A stretch of DNA of 64,000 nt, taken from the NCBI RefSeq assembly GCF_024359545.1, contig NZ_JAKQZG010000012.1:123871-187870 (forward strand), read 5' to 3'. The position numbers and the translations under genes are program-made. This stretch comes from Jiella marina. GTDB lineage: Bacteria > Pseudomonadota > Alphaproteobacteria > Rhizobiales > Rhizobiaceae. Below are positions 9,726 through 20,111 of the stretch, one piece after another. The stretch's first letter is position 1. Every line of letters starts with the position of its first letter. Below the pieces are notes generated by a model. It saw only the letters and a program-made list of their open reading frames with translations. It was not told where the DNA came from and searched no databases.

Positions 9726-10528
9726 CAGCCCTCGTCCTTCGTTTCGCCTTGGCGTCTCGCCTCGTGATCGAAAGCCTTGATCACCCCGCGCAGCGTCCGC
9801 ACCTCGGGCTCGGAGAAGTTCGCCTTGGTCAGCATGGTGCGAAGGTTCTGGGTCAGAACCTCGCGCTTGGCCTCCGGGAAGAAGTAGCCGGCCCGGTCGA
9901 GCGAGGACTCCAGATGCTGGAACAGCCGAAACAGGTCCTCCTTGGAAGCCGGCGGCGGTTCAGTCGCCGAAAAGCGCGGCGCGAGATCGCCGTTCTTGCC
10001 CGCAGCCTGCCAGGCGTAGCTCATCAGAAGGACGGCCTGGGCAATGTTGAGCGAAGCGAAATTCGGATCGACGGGAAAGGTCACGATCTCGTCGGCGAGG
10101 CCGACCTCGTGATTGTTGAGCCCCCAGCGCTCGCGGCCGAACAGGATGCCCGTTCCCTGTCCCTCCGCGGCGCGTCGGCGCAACTCGGCCGCCGCCGTCT
10201 CGGGTCCGCGAACCGGCTTGAAACTGTCCCGCGGCCTCGCCGTCGTGGCATAGACGAATTGGAGTTCGGAGATCGCCTCCTCGACCGTGTCGAACAGCCG
10301 GACCGCGTCGATCACGTGGTCGGCGCGCGAAGCGGCCGCACGCGCCTTCTCGCTCGGCCAGCCGTCGCGCGGATTGACGAGGCGCAGATCGGCGAGCCCG
10401 AAATTCGCCATGGCCCGGGCGACCATGCCGATGTTCTCGCCGAGCTGCGGCTCGACCAGGATGATCGCGGGCCCCCTCGTCACCGTTTCATCACCGCCAT
10501 TCTCGCTCAACGAGCATCTCCCGTGCAT
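9725..10528 (-). CDS. trmJ: tRNA 2'-O-methyltransferase, TrmJ family
   Basis: 267-residue SPOUT-class methyltransferase expected to methylate the ribose of tRNA position 32 using S-adenosylmethionine. It has the N-terminal [21 protein letters not shown], the NFGL-DLRLV-PRDGWP block, and the knot motifs [16 protein letters not shown] and [18 protein letters not shown] helical C-terminal extension is as in TrmJ. The start could be ATG 10528 or a GTG about 15 codons later (VTRGPAI), which is where family members usually begin. It is upstream of and coupled to murI. Confidence 0.9.
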   Translation of the reverse strand: MHGRCSLSENGGDETVTRGPAIILVEPQLGENIGMVARAMANFGLADLRLVNPRDGWPSEKARAAASRADHVIDAVRLFDTVEEAISELQFVYATTARPRDSFKPVRGPETAAAELRRRAAEGQGTGILFGRERWGLNNHEVGLADEIVTFPVDPNFASLNIAQAVLLMSYAWQAAGKNGDLAPRFSATEPPPASKEDLFRLFQHLESSLDRAGYFFPEAKREVLTQNLRTMLTKANFSEPEVRTLRGVIKAFDHEARRQGETKDEG

Positions 10529-10639
10529 TCTGCCGCAGAAACCGCGCCTCCCCGCCTGCCGAGGAGCGGGATGCAGCGCATTTCAGGCGATCCGCACGTT
10601 CGATAGCCTGTCACGCGTGACGCGCCAAGGCCCGCTCAT

Positions 10640-12121
10640 TCACCACAGAAAGCCGTCGACGCCCTGCCAGGCCCGACGGTGCTCGGCTTCGGGATCGCCG
10701 AGAATGCGGTCTCGCTCGTCGAAGATCATCGTTCGACGATCGTCACCCTCATAGGCAGGCCAACTGACGCCCGGGCGGCCCTTGCGCACGAATTCGAGCC
10801 AGTGCCGGCGCATCCGCTTTTCGAGATTGTGGCGAAGAGGGTCGGGAAAGATGCCGAGATAGATCGACCGGAACGGCTTGACGAAACCTTCAAAGAGAAG
10901 CGGCAGGTCGACCGAGTGGGTCGCGCCCTGCCCGCGCAGCATGCCCTTCGCTTCCCAGTCGAGCCGATAGAAATAGACCCCCTGTCCGAACTCGACATGT
11001 CGGTCGGCAAACTGGATGGCCGGCATGCGGAACAAAAGGTCCGTGCCCGCTTCGACGCGCCCCTCCCGGTCGTCCTGATAGAGCGACGTGACACGCTCGG
11101 CGGCTTCCTGGCCGGCAAACCGCGCGACCTGATCGGTCAGCGCGGCCATCGAAGTCGCGGTCGGCAGGATCGGCAGGTCCATGAAGAAGGTGAACTCGTC
11201 GCGATTGGTGCCGATCAGAAGCGGCACGGGCTTGGCGTCCCGGGCCAGATCCAGGGGTGTGTCGCCCGCAATCTCCACGCCGTCCACATAAGGTCGCGAC
11301 ACGATCCCCGGAAAGCGCGAAGCCGCATTGCGAACGAGGCGCCCGAAGGCTTCCGTCGGCAGCCGGAACAGCCCTTCCGGACTCGCACGCGCCCCGAGCA
11401 TGCGCAGCAGTTCCTCCCCGACCTCCGCCGCCCGCGCCTTGCCATAGAACATGTTGAGCCCGCCCGACTGCATGATCGCCTTGTCGAACAGAGGGTGCGA
11501 TCGCTGCGCCACCAGGTGGAAGCCGACCGAGGCGGCTCCCGCCGATTCGCCACCGATCGTGACCTGGTCCGGATCGCCGCCGAAGGCCGCGATGTTGTCG
11601 CGAACCCATTGCAGTGCCAGACGCTGGTCCAACAGCCCGGCATTGGGAACGAAGCGTTCGTCCTCCTCGTAGATCTCGGCAAAGGCGTTGAAGCCGAAAA
11701 GGCCGAGACGATAGTTCATCGTTACGACGACGACGTCTCCCCGCCGCGCCAGGTCATCGCCGGGATACTGGCTGCCGGACCCGATGATGAAGCCGCCGCC
11801 ATGGATGAAGACCAGAACCGGCCGCTTTCCCGAAACGTCCGGCGTCCAGACGTTCAGCGACAGGCAGTCTTCGTCGAAATCTTCCATCGCGCCCAACGCC
11901 TTGGCGAGCGGCCCGGGCAGTGTTCGTTTCTGCGGCGCGGAAGGGCCGTAGCGAAAGGCCTCGAACGGCTTTTCGAACCGCGCCCGGGACACCGGGGCTG
12001 CGAATCGCCTCGACCCCGTCGGCGCTTCGGCATAGGGTATGCCGAGAAAAGCGGTGATGCCGCCTTGTCTTCGCCCGGTCAGCGGACCACAGGGGGCATC
12101 GACTTTCACATTGCTCGACAT
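10640..12121 (-). CDS. Type B carboxylesterase
   Basis: 493-residue alpha/beta-hydrolase of the carboxylesterase/para-nitrobenzyl esterase family. It shows the oxyanion motif FIHGGGF (about 105-111), [11 protein letters not shown] (about 84), and the nucleophile elbow [11 protein letters not shown] with Ser about 193. The catalytic acid is probably in [10 protein letters not shown] (about residue 307) and the histidine in [10 protein letters not shown] (about 402). No signal peptide is seen, so it is probably cytosolic. Substrate unknown. It is divergent from icd and shares about 200 bp of upstream DNA with it. Confidence 0.9.
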   Translation of the reverse strand: MSSNVKVDAPCGPLTGRRQGGITAFLGIPYAEAPTGSRRFAAPVSRARFEKPFEAFRYGPSAPQKRTLPGPLAKALGAMEDFDEDCLSLNVWTPDVSGKRPVLVFIHGGGFIIGSGSQYPGDDLARRGDVVVVTMNYRLGLFGFNAFAEIYEEDERFVPNAGLLDQRLALQWVRDNIAAFGGDPDQVTIGGESAGAASVGFHLVAQRSHPLFDKAIMQSGGLNMFYGKARAAEVGEELLRMLGARASPEGLFRLPTEAFGRLVRNAASRFPGIVSRPYVDGVEIAGDTPLDLARDAKPVPLLIGTNRDEFTFFMDLPILPTATSMAALTDQVARFAGQEAAERVTSLYQDDREGRVEAGTDLLFRMPAIQFADRHVEFGQGVYFYRLDWEAKGMLRGQGATHSVDLPLLFEGFVKPFRSIYLGIFPDPLRHNLEKRMRRHWLEFVRKGRPGVSWPAYEGDDRRTMIFDERDRILGDPEAEHRRAWQGVDGFLW

Positions 12122-12321
12122 TCTCGTACTCCGGTCCTGCGGCCCGTCGCTTGCCGCATGCGCACATCTTGCAACGTTGTCCGCCGTTGCAACCCGCCCT
12201 CCCCGAGCCCGCCTGCTTTGCGTCCGGCAGGACGGGTGTTATAGGGCGCACACGGTGGGTCAGGCATCGATCACCGGCGCAGCACGAGCGCGCCGAAATC
12301 CAGTTTCCAAGGAAGGCACCA

Positions 12322-13539
12322 ATGGCAAAGATCAAGGTCGACAATCCGGTCGTGGAGCTCGACGGCGACGAGATGACCCGGATCATCTGGCAATTCATCA
12401 AGGAAAAGCTGATCCATCCCTATCTCGACATCGACCTTGAATATTACGATTTGGGTGTCGAGCATCGGGACGAGACCGACGATCAGGTGACGGTCGACGC
12501 GGCGAATGCGATCAAGAAGCACGGCGTCGGCGTCAAATGCGCGACCATCACCCCGGACGAGGCGCGCGTCGAGGAATTCGGCCTGAAGAAGATGTGGCGT
12601 TCGCCGAATGGCACGATCCGCAACATTCTGGGCGGCGTGATCTTCCGCGAGCCGATCATCTGCAAGAACGTGCCCCGCCTCGTTCCCGGCTGGACCAAGC
12701 CGATCATCGTCGGCCGCCACGCTTTCGGCGATCAGTACCGCGCCACCGACTTCCGGTTCCCGGGCAAGGGCAAGCTGACGATGAAGTTCGTCGGCGAGGA
12801 CGGCACCGAGACCGAGCACGAGGTGTTCGACGCGCCCGCTTCCGGCGTTGCCATGGGCATGTACAATCTCGACGGCTCGATCCGCGATTTTGCACGAGCT
12901 TCGATGAATTACGGCCTGCAGCGAAAGGTGCCGGTCTATCTCTCGACCAAGAACACCATCCTCAAGGCCTATGACGGCCGCTTCAAGGACCTGTTCCAGG
13001 AAGTCTATGAGGCCGAGTTCGCCGACAAGTTCAAGCAGGCCGGCATCACCTACGAGCACCGCCTGATCGACGACATGGTCGCGGCTAGCCTGAAATGGTC
13101 CGGCGGCTATGTCTGGGCCTGCAAGAACTATGATGGCGACGTCCAGTCCGACACGGTGGCCCAGGGCTTCGGCTCGCTCGGCCTGATGACCTCGGTTCTG
13201 ATGACGCCGGACGGTCAGACGGTCGAAGCCGAGGCCGCCCACGGCACCGTCACGCGCCATTTCCGCCAGCACCAGAAGGGCGAGCAGACATCGACCAATT
13301 CGATCGCCTCGATCTTCGCCTGGTCGCGCGGCCTCGCTCATCGGGCCAAGCTCGACGACAATTCCGATCTCGCCGAGTTCGCTCAGAAGCTCGAAAAGGT
13401 CTGCATTTCGACGGTCGAGAGCGGCTTCATGACCAAGGATCTGGCGCTTCTGATCGGCCCGGATCAGCCTTGGCTTTCGACGACGGGCTTCCTCGACAAG
13501 GTCGACGAGAACCTCTCCAAGGCGATGGGCATGTCCTGA
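12322..13539 (+). CDS. icd: NADP-dependent isocitrate dehydrogenase
   Basis: 405-residue TCA-cycle enzyme that makes 2-oxoglutarate and NADPH. It belongs to the dimeric, eukaryote-like class: [15 protein letters not shown] at the N-terminus, [12 protein letters not shown] (substrate serine), [37 protein letters not shown], and [12 protein letters not shown] for cofactor binding. ATG 12322 was chosen because the family begins MAKIKV and a GGAAGG precedes it; the frame is open further up without homology. It is followed by a strong rho-independent terminator. Confidence 0.96.
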   Translation: MAKIKVDNPVVELDGDEMTRIIWQFIKEKLIHPYLDIDLEYYDLGVEHRDETDDQVTVDAANAIKKHGVGVKCATITPDEARVEEFGLKKMWRSPNGTIRNILGGVIFREPIICKNVPRLVPGWTKPIIVGRHAFGDQYRATDFRFPGKGKLTMKFVGEDGTETEHEVFDAPASGVAMGMYNLDGSIRDFARASMNYGLQRKVPVYLSTKNTILKAYDGRFKDLFQEVYEAEFADKFKQAGITYEHRLIDDMVAASLKWSGGYVWACKNYDGDVQSDTVAQGFGSLGLMTSVLMTPDGQTVEAEAAHGTVTRHFRQHQKGEQTSTNSIASIFAWSRGLAHRAKLDDNSDLAEFAQKLEKVCISTVESGFMTKDLALLIGPDQPWLSTTGFLDKVDENLSKAMGMS

Positions 13540-13569
13540 GGCGCGGTAGCGATTTCAGGTTCGAAACCG

Positions 13570-13598
13570 GCCGGCGCGGTATCCCGCGCCGGCTTTTT
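13570..13598 (+). terminator. Rho-independent terminator after icd
   Basis: Perfect 9-bp GC-rich stem, GCCGGCGCG with CGCGCCGGC, around a 6-base loop, followed at once by TTTTT. It lies 31 bp after the icd stop and before the next gene's ribosome-binding site. Confidence 0.9.
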
Positions 13599-13617
13599 CT
13601 TTCAGAAGGAACGTGAG

Positions 13618-13995
13618 ATGTCTCACCGAAGCCGGCTCGGCTGCATCGTCGTCGATTGCCAGACGCGCGAACTGGGTGAAGCGCTTGAATTTTGGTCAGG
13701 CCTCTTCGGCTGCTCCGGCAAGGTCGACGAGGACGGGAAATATGCAGTGCTGAAGATGCCCGACGGGGAGCCGAAGGTGCTGATCCAGGCGGTCGACCAC
13801 GCGCCGCGCGTTCATCTCGATATCGAAACGGATGATAGGCAGGCCGAGGCCCGCCGCCTCGAAGCTCTCGGCGCCAAGCGCGTCGAAGCGGTCAAGTCCT
13901 GGATCGTCATGGAAGCGCCAACCGGCCAGCGCTTCTGTCTGGTCCCGCCGCAGCGGCAGGACTTCGAAGAGAACGCGAGACGCTTCGAAGACTAA
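13618..13995 (+). CDS. VOC (glyoxalase/bleomycin-resistance-like) family protein
   Basis: 125 residues forming a single vicinal-oxygen-chelate fold unit. The N-terminal RLGCIVVDCQTRELGEALEFWSGLFG matches the first beta-alpha-beta module, HLDIETDD the middle strand with a possible metal ligand, and MEAPTGQRFCLVPP the last strand. Length matches small VOC proteins of the 'glyoxalase-like domain' type. Ribosome-binding AGAAGGA precedes ATG 13618. No substrate can be assigned. It is convergent with alaS. Confidence 0.8.
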   Translation: MSHRSRLGCIVVDCQTRELGEALEFWSGLFGCSGKVDEDGKYAVLKMPDGEPKVLIQAVDHAPRVHLDIETDDRQAEARRLEALGAKRVEAVKSWIVMEAPTGQRFCLVPPQRQDFEENARRFED

Positions 13996-14048
13996 GGTCG
14001 CTTGGCTGTTGCTGCACCCGTCCAATCGTCGCGGATGGATGCGGCTTC

Positions 14049-16712
14049 TCAGGCGGCCTGTAGCGCCTCTTCCACGGCGGCGAGCGCATCCTTCGCTCGA
14101 TCGCCCTCCGGACCGCCGGCCTGGGCCATGTCCGGGCGGCCGCCGCCGCCCTTTCCACCGATCGCGGCACTGGCGGCCCGCACCAGTGCGACCGCATCGA
14201 AGCGAGTCGTCAGATCTTCGGTCACGCCGACCACCACGCTGGCCTTGCCGTCTGCGACGCTGACGAAGGTGATAACGCCCGAGCCGAGCTTTGCCTTGGC
14301 CTCGTCGACGAGGCCCTTGAGCTCCTTGCCGGCGACGCCCTCAAGCACACGACCGAGATACGACACGCCCGCAACCGACTTCGCGGCCATGCCTTCGCCG
14401 GCCCCACCGTCGCCTGCAAGCGCCAGTTTCTTCTTGGCCTCGGCGAGTTCCCGCTCCAGGCGCCGCCGCTCCTCCAAAAGGGTTTCAAGCCGATCGGTCG
14501 CCTCAGCCGGCGCCACCTTCATCAGGGACGCCATCCGCCGCACGCGTTCGTCCTGCTCAAGGAGATAGCGACGTGCCGCGTCGCCCGTCAGCGCCTCGAC
14601 GCGGCGCACACCAGCCGCAACGCCGGCCTCCGAGACCACATGGACGAGACCGATCTCGCCGGTGGAGCGTACATGGGTGCCGCCGCACAGCTCGATCGAA
14701 AACGTCTTGCCGGCCTTCTCGCCCTCTTCCGCGACCCCCATCGACACGACGCGCACCTCGTCGCCGTATTTTTCGCCGAACAGCGCCATGGCTCCGGATT
14801 CGATCGCGTCGTCGACCGCCATCAGACGCGTCTCGACCGGCGCGTTTTGAAGGATGATGCCGTTCGCGAGCCGCTCGATCGTCACGAGTTCGTCGTCCTC
14901 AATCGGCTTCGGATGCGAGAAATCGAAACGAAGCCGCTCCGGCGCCACCATCGAGCCCTTCTGCGCAACGTGTGTTCCGAGCACCTCCCGCAACGCCTCG
15001 TGAATGAGATGTGTAGCGGAGTGGTTGGCGCGGATATGGCTGCGACGGCGGTGATCGACCTCGAGATCGAGCGGCATGCCAAGCTTGACCGTGCCCCGCG
15101 TCACCTTGCAGCGATGGACGAAAAGCCCTTCGGCGAATTTCCGCGTGTCGGTAACGGCGAGTTCGACACCCTCGCCCCGCATGGTCCCGGTATCGCCCAG
15201 CTGGCCACCCGATTCGCCGTAGAACGGAGTCTGATTGACGACGAGCGAGACTTCGTCGCCCTCCACGGCCGTTTCGGTCTCCGTCCCGTCCTTGACCAGC
15301 GCGACCACCACGCCGCCGGCCCGCTCGGTCTCGTAGCCGAGGAATTCCGTCGCGCCGACGCGCTCGCGGATCGGGAACCAGATATTCTCCGCCGCGGCCT
15401 CGCCGGACCCGGCCCAGCTGGCGCGCGCTTCGGCCTTCTGCCGCTCCATCGCGGTGTTGAAGGCGTTGAGATCGACGGCGATGCCGCGCTGGCGCAGGGC
15501 ATCCTGGGTCAGATCGAGGGGGAAGCCGTAGGTGTCATAGAGCTTGAACGCGGTTTCGCCGGAAAGCTTCTCCCCGGCCGACATGCCTTCCGTCGCATCC
15601 GAAAGGAGCGCCAGCCCCCGGTCCAGCGTCTGAAGGAACCGCTTCTCCTCGAGCTTGAGGGTCTCGGAGGTCAACGCTTCGGCGCGCACCAGTTCCGGAT
15701 AGGCGCGTCCCATCTCGGCGACCAGCGTCGGCAGCACCTTGTAGAGCACAGGCTCGCGGGCGCCGAGCAGGCGCGCGTGCCGCATCGCCCGGCGCATGAT
15801 CCGGCGCAGCACATAGCCGCGGCCGTCATTGGACGGCAGGACGCCGTCAGCAATCAGGAAGGCCGTCGAGCGCAGATGGTCGGCAATCACCCGGTGGCTG
15901 GCGAGGCTCTCACCGCTCGCGTGCGAACCGATAGCCGACTCCACCGACGCGATGAGCGTCTTGAAAAGGTCGGTCTCGTAATTCGAATGCACGCCCTGCA
16001 GGATCGCGGCCATGCGTTCGAGACCCATGCCGGTATCGATCGAAGGGCGCGGCAGATCGATCCGCGTCTCGGCATCGACCTGATCGAACTGCATGAAGAC
16101 GAGATTCCAGAACTCCAGGAACCGGTCGCCATCCTCCTCGGGGCTGCCTGGAGGGCCGCCCGCCACGCCCTCGCCCTGATCGAAGAAGATCTCGGAGCAG
16201 GGGCCGCAGGGGCCGGTCTCGCCCATCGTCCAGAAATTGTCCGAGGTGGGGATGCGGATGATGCGGTCGTCGGACAGTCCGGCGATCTTCTTCCACAGGA
16301 GGGCCGCGTCTTCGTCTTCGGAAAACACGGTCACGAGCAGGCGATCCGCCGGCAAGTCGAACTCGCGGGTGGTCAGATTCCAGGCGAGTTCGATCGCCTG
16401 TTCCTTGAAATAATCGCCGAAGGAGAAATTCCCCAGCATCTCGAAGAAGGTGTGATGGCGAGCGGTGTAACCGACATTGTCGAGATCGTTGTGCTTGCCG
16501 CCGGCGCGCACGACCTTCTGCGCCGTCGTCGCGCGGTTGTAGGGGCGCTTTTCGAGGCCGGTGAAGACATTCTTGAACTGCACCATGCCGGCATTGGTGA
16601 ACATCAATGTCGGATCGTTGCGGGGAACCAGAGGCGACGAGGCGACCCGCTCATGCCCGTTCTTCTCGAAATACTCGAGAAAAGCCGACCGGATTTCGTT
16701 GACGCCACTCAT
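14049..16712 (-). CDS. alaS: Alanyl-tRNA synthetase
   Basis: About 887 residues. The N-terminal catalytic domain starts [29 protein letters not shown], with the class II motif 2/3 regions including [23 protein letters not shown]. The editing domain carries the zinc-type motif [13 protein letters not shown] and [13 protein letters not shown]. The C-terminal domain ends with the glycine-rich [19 protein letters not shown] 16712 was chosen over an upstream in-frame ATG at 16739 because the family begins at MSGVNEIR. It charges tRNA-Ala. The placement next to recA is common in alphaproteobacteria. Confidence 0.96.
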   Translation of the reverse strand: MSGVNEIRSAFLEYFEKNGHERVASSPLVPRNDPTLMFTNAGMVQFKNVFTGLEKRPYNRATTAQKVVRAGGKHNDLDNVGYTARHHTFFEMLGNFSFGDYFKEQAIELAWNLTTREFDLPADRLLVTVFSEDEDAALLWKKIAGLSDDRIIRIPTSDNFWTMGETGPCGPCSEIFFDQGEGVAGGPPGSPEEDGDRFLEFWNLVFMQFDQVDAETRIDLPRPSIDTGMGLERMAAILQGVHSNYETDLFKTLIASVESAIGSHASGESLASHRVIADHLRSTAFLIADGVLPSNDGRGYVLRRIMRRAMRHARLLGAREPVLYKVLPTLVAEMGRAYPELVRAEALTSETLKLEEKRFLQTLDRGLALLSDATEGMSAGEKLSGETAFKLYDTYGFPLDLTQDALRQRGIAVDLNAFNTAMERQKAEARASWAGSGEAAAENIWFPIRERVGATEFLGYETERAGGVVVALVKDGTETETAVEGDEVSLVVNQTPFYGESGGQLGDTGTMRGEGVELAVTDTRKFAEGLFVHRCKVTRGTVKLGMPLDLEVDHRRRSHIRANHSATHLIHEALREVLGTHVAQKGSMVAPERLRFDFSHPKPIEDDELVTIERLANGIILQNAPVETRLMAVDDAIESGAMALFGEKYGDEVRVVSMGVAEEGEKAGKTFSIELCGGTHVRSTGEIGLVHVVSEAGVAAGVRRVEALTGDAARRYLLEQDERVRRMASLMKVAPAEATDRLETLLEERRRLERELAEAKKKLALAGDGGAGEGMAAKSVAGVSYLGRVLEGVAGKELKGLVDEAKAKLGSGVITFVSVADGKASVVVGVTEDLTTRFDAVALVRAASAAIGGKGGGGRPDMAQAGGPEGDRAKDALAAVEEALQAA

Positions 16713-16873
16713 GAGCGAGACCTTCGCGAAACGATGCAATTGAAACGGCCCGACCGCCGGCCTGAAACCGGCGATGCGGACCGTCGGCCTTTTACTAGGG
16801 CCTCGAAGTCGTGTCTATCGGGTCGCGATCCCCGGAAAGGCAGCCGGTGCCGACAGTTGCCGGCAGCCCGCCC

Positions 16874-17947
16874 TCAATCCTCGGCAGCGTCGTCCTCGCG
16901 CCCGTCGTCCAGAAGCTGCTCGGCGATCAGGCCGGCATTCTGGCGGATCGCCGTCTCGATCTCATTCGCGACCGCCGGATTGTCGCGGAGGAAGTTCTTG
17001 GCGTTCTCACGCCCCTGCCCCAGCCGCTGGCTGTTGTAGGAGAACCACGCTCCCGACTTCTCCACGATCCCCGACTTCACGCCGAGATCGACCAGTTCGC
17101 CCATCTTCGACACGCCTTCGCCATACATGATGTCGAACTCGACCTGCTTGAAGGGCGGCGCCAGCTTGTTCTTGACCACCTTCACCTTGGTCTGGTTGCC
17201 GGTGACCTCGTCGCGGTCCTTGATCGAGCCGATGCGGCGGATGTCGAGACGGACGGAAGAATAGAATTTGAGTGCGTTGCCGCCCGTCGTCGTTTCGGGC
17301 GAGCCGAACATCACGCCGATCTTCATGCGGATCTGGTTGATGAAGATCACCATGCATTTCGACCGGGAGATCGAGCCGGTGAGCTTGCGCAGCGCCTGAC
17401 TCATCAGCCGCGCCTGCATGCCGGGCAGCGAATCGCCCATCTCCCCCTCGATCTCCGCGCGCGGCGTCAGCGCCGCCACCGAGTCGACGACGAGGACGTC
17501 GATCGCGCCGGAGCGCACCAGCGTGTCAGCGATTTCCAGCGCCTGCTCGCCGGTGTCGGGCTGAGAAATCAGAAGGTTCTCGAGATCGACGCCAAGCTTG
17601 CGGGCATAGACCGGGTCCAGCGCGTGCTCGGCATCGACGAAGGCGCAGATCCCGCCCTTCTTCTGGGCTTCCGACACGGTGTGGAGCGCAAGGGTCGTCT
17701 TGCCCGAGCTTTCCGGTCCGTAGATCTCGACGATCCGGCCCTTCGGCAGACCGCCGACGCCCAGCGCAATGTCGAGACCGAGCGAGCCGGTCGAGACGGT
17801 CTCGATCTCGACGATCTTCTCGTTCTGCCCGAGGCGCATGATCGAGCCCTTGCCGAAGGCGCGTTCGATCTGCGACAGCGCGGCATCAAGAGCCTTGTTC
17901 TTGTCCAACGAATTATCCTCGACGAGACGGAGAGCATTTTGTGCCAT
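16874..17947 (-). CDS. recA: Recombinase RecA
   Basis: 357 residues, normal length. Walker [10 protein letters not shown], Walker [15 protein letters not shown]-binding loop regions ([23 protein letters not shown] and [18 protein letters not shown]) and an acidic C-terminal tail ([11 protein letters not shown]) are all present. It catalyses strand exchange and activates LexA self-cleavage. It reads away from psuK; the 164-bp gap holds a LexA-like box, consistent with SOS control. Confidence 0.97.
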   Translation of the reverse strand: MAQNALRLVEDNSLDKNKALDAALSQIERAFGKGSIMRLGQNEKIVEIETVSTGSLGLDIALGVGGLPKGRIVEIYGPESSGKTTLALHTVSEAQKKGGICAFVDAEHALDPVYARKLGVDLENLLISQPDTGEQALEIADTLVRSGAIDVLVVDSVAALTPRAEIEGEMGDSLPGMQARLMSQALRKLTGSISRSKCMVIFINQIRMKIGVMFGSPETTTGGNALKFYSSVRLDIRRIGSIKDRDEVTGNQTKVKVVKNKLAPPFKQVEFDIMYGEGVSKMGELVDLGVKSGIVEKSGAWFSYNSQRLGQGRENAKNFLRDNPAVANEIETAIRQNAGLIAEQLLDDGREDDAAED

Positions 17948-18041
17948 GAAGTCCTGACCTTATTCCACGCGTGAGCCGGAGGTGCAATGATCCTTATCCA
18001 AGGGGGTATGTACTCTATTTGTTCTCGATCCACAAGTGGTT

Positions 18042-18056
18042 GAACACGTTTTGTTC
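18042..18056. promoter_or_regulatory. Putative LexA (SOS) box upstream of recA
   Basis: GAAC-N7-GTTC (GAACACGTTTTGTTC), about 95 bp upstream of the recA start. The best-known alphaproteobacterial LexA site is GTTC-N7-GTTC, and this palindromic variant is related. The same stretch has two direct copies of TTGTTCTC(G/A)ATCC, with GTTC at 18021 and at 18053, 32 bp apart. The second copy overlaps the box. Confidence 0.6.
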
Positions 18057-18111
18057 TCAATCCGTGTGGGCTCGATTCGCCCGCTTCGGCATGATGAATG
18101 GTTGATAAAAC

Positions 18112-19071
18112 ATGAACGCGCGAATCTCGGCCAAGCAGGATCCCGCGATCTTCGTCGTCGGTGCGGCGCATTTCGATCGGCGCGCCAAGGCGAACGGGCC
18201 ATATCATCCCGGCGCCTCGAATCCCGGGCGTCTGTTCAATACGGCCGGCGGCTCCGCCTTCAACGCGACGGTCGCCTTGCGCGCCCTGGGAGCGCGCGTG
18301 TCGTTTGTGAGCGCACGCGGGGGTGACGGCGACGGCAAGGGGATCGCCAGCGCGCTTCGCGATCTCAGCGTCGAGGACTACAGCGTGACATGGCTCGACC
18401 GAGCCATGCCGACCTATACGGCGATCCTGGACGACCGTGGTGAACTCGTCGCCGGGATTGCCGACACCTCTCTCTATGACCTCCTCGGACCGAAGCTTCT
18501 GACGCGCAAGCATGTGCGGACGGGCCTTGCCGGAGCCGAGGCCATCCTCTTGGATGCCAATTTGCCCGGCCCCACCATCGCGGCGCTCGTCGAGGCGGCA
18601 GGTGACAGACCGGTCGCGGCAATAGGAGTGTCACCAGCGAAGGTCCGGCGGATCCTGCCGGTCTTGCCGCGGCTTTCCGCCGTGTTCCTGTCGCGAGCCG
18701 AGGCTGCGGCGCTGGTCGAGGCGACCGTCGCAACGAGCCTGCGCCTGATAGGCGAACTCCTGTCGGAACTCGGCGTGCGGCGGGCGATCATCAGCGACGG
18801 ACCCCTCGAGGCCGCCCTGCTGGAGAGCGGCACTCTGCGGTTCCAGCGCCCGCCCATCGTCCGGCCACGCGACGTCACCGGTGCCGGCGACACGCTGGCC
18901 GCGGTCACCCTGATGGGGGATCTTGCCGGCCTGTCATGGACGGAGGCGGCACGCCGCGGCCTGATCGCCGCCTCCCTACGCATCTCGAGCGAGGGCTTTC
19001 CACCACCCGATCTGTCCCGAGCGATCGACGACATTCTCCCGAATCTTCAAGATCCGACGAGCGAAAGCTGA
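18112..19071 (+). CDS. psuK: PfkB-family kinase, probable pseudouridine kinase
   Basis: 319-residue ribokinase-fold sugar kinase. The N-terminal FVVGAAHFDRRAKA, the substrate region NTAGGSAFNATVALRALGARVSFVSARGGDGDG, and the C-terminal ATP/catalytic motif DVTGAGDTLAAVTL (catalytic Asp) are visible. The PfkB fold is clear; pseudouridine as substrate is inferred from the adjacent psuG gene, since PsuK phosphorylates pseudouridine to the 5'-phosphate that PsuG then splits. The two genes are separated by 6 bp. Confidence 0.85.
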   Translation: MNARISAKQDPAIFVVGAAHFDRRAKANGPYHPGASNPGRLFNTAGGSAFNATVALRALGARVSFVSARGGDGDGKGIASALRDLSVEDYSVTWLDRAMPTYTAILDDRGELVAGIADTSLYDLLGPKLLTRKHVRTGLAGAEAILLDANLPGPTIAALVEAAGDRPVAAIGVSPAKVRRILPVLPRLSAVFLSRAEAAALVEATVATSLRLIGELLSELGVRRAIISDGPLEAALLESGTLRFQRPPIVRPRDVTGAGDTLAAVTLMGDLAGLSWTEAARRGLIAASLRISSEGFPPPDLSRAIDDILPNLQDPTSES

Positions 19072-19077
19072 GTGCCG

Positions 19078-20001
19078 ATGCCAAACCCCCATGACCTTTT
19101 TCAGCTTTCAGACGCGATTCGCGAGGCTCAGGCGACAGGCCGCGCCGTCGTCGCGCTGGAATCCACCATCGTGACCCATGGCATGCCCTACCCCCAGAAC
19201 CTGGAGACCGCGCGCCGCGTCGAGGCCGCCGTCAGAGCGGCGGGAGCCGAACCGGCGACGATCGCCGTCCTCGACGGGCAGCTGCGCATCGGTCTGGCGG
19301 ATGAGGAACTCGCCGCTCTGGCAAAGGCCGAAGGCGTAATGAAGCTCTCCCGGGCCGACCTGGCGTTTGCGATGGCGACGGGCCGCACCGGCTCGACGAC
19401 CGTCGCGGCGACCATGATCGCGGCGGAAAAGGCGGGCATTCCGGTCTTTGCCACCGGCGGGATCGGCGGGGTTCACCGCGGGGGCGAGACGAGCCTCGAC
19501 ATCTCCGCCGATCTGGAGGAGCTGTCGCGAACGGACGTCATCGTCGTCTCGGCCGGGGCCAAGGCCATTCTGGATATTGGCCGAACACTCGAATTTCTGG
19601 AAACCAAAGGGGTCCCCGTCGTCGCCTATCAAAGCGACGAGATGCCGGCCTTCTGGTCTCGCCGGTCCGGCCATCCCGCGCCCTTGCGTCTCGATCGCCC
19701 CGTTGAGATCGCGAGGTTTCAGGCGATCCGCGCCGCGCTTGGTATCGAAGGCGGAATGCTCGTCGCCAATCCGCTTGGGGAAGACGAAGCCATTCCGGCG
19801 GAGACCGTTAGCCGCTGGATCGATGCAGCGCTCGCAGAGGCGGCGGAGAACGGCGTCGCGGGCAAGGCGGTGACCCCCTATCTCCTGGGCCGGATCGTCG
19901 AACTCAGCGAGGGCCAGTCGCTCACCGCCAACATCGCCCTCATCCTTGCCAATGCGCGGCTGGCCGGAGAGATTGCCGTCGCGCTGAAGGCCGCTCGGTA
20001 G
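19078..20001 (+). CDS. psuG: Pseudouridine-5'-phosphate glycosidase
   Basis: 307 residues. It splits pseudouridine 5'-phosphate into uracil and ribose 5-phosphate, a salvage step for modified RNA nucleosides. Family motifs are strong: VALESTIVTHGMPYPQN, VLDGQLRIGL, GRTGSTTVAATM, FATGGIGGVHRG, VSAGAKAILDI, YQSDEMPAFW and TPYLLGRIVELSEGQSLTANI. ATG 19078 is preferred; a GTG two codons upstream (19072) lies right after the psuK stop and is possible. Confidence 0.95.
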   Translation: MPNPHDLFQLSDAIREAQATGRAVVALESTIVTHGMPYPQNLETARRVEAAVRAAGAEPATIAVLDGQLRIGLADEELAALAKAEGVMKLSRADLAFAMATGRTGSTTVAATMIAAEKAGIPVFATGGIGGVHRGGETSLDISADLEELSRTDVIVVSAGAKAILDIGRTLEFLETKGVPVVAYQSDEMPAFWSRRSGHPAPLRLDRPVEIARFQAIRAALGIEGGMLVANPLGEDEAIPAETVSRWIDAALAEAAENGVAGKAVTPYLLGRIVELSEGQSLTANIALILANARLAGEIAVALKAAR

Positions 20002-20111
20002 GCGCGCGCCGCAGGCGATCGGCAATTAGGCCATCAGCGCGCCCTGTGCCGTCGCCCTTGGGGAGCGTATTGCGCCCTATGCAGGGGCAAGCAAGGCGTC
20101 GACGTGGCGCC

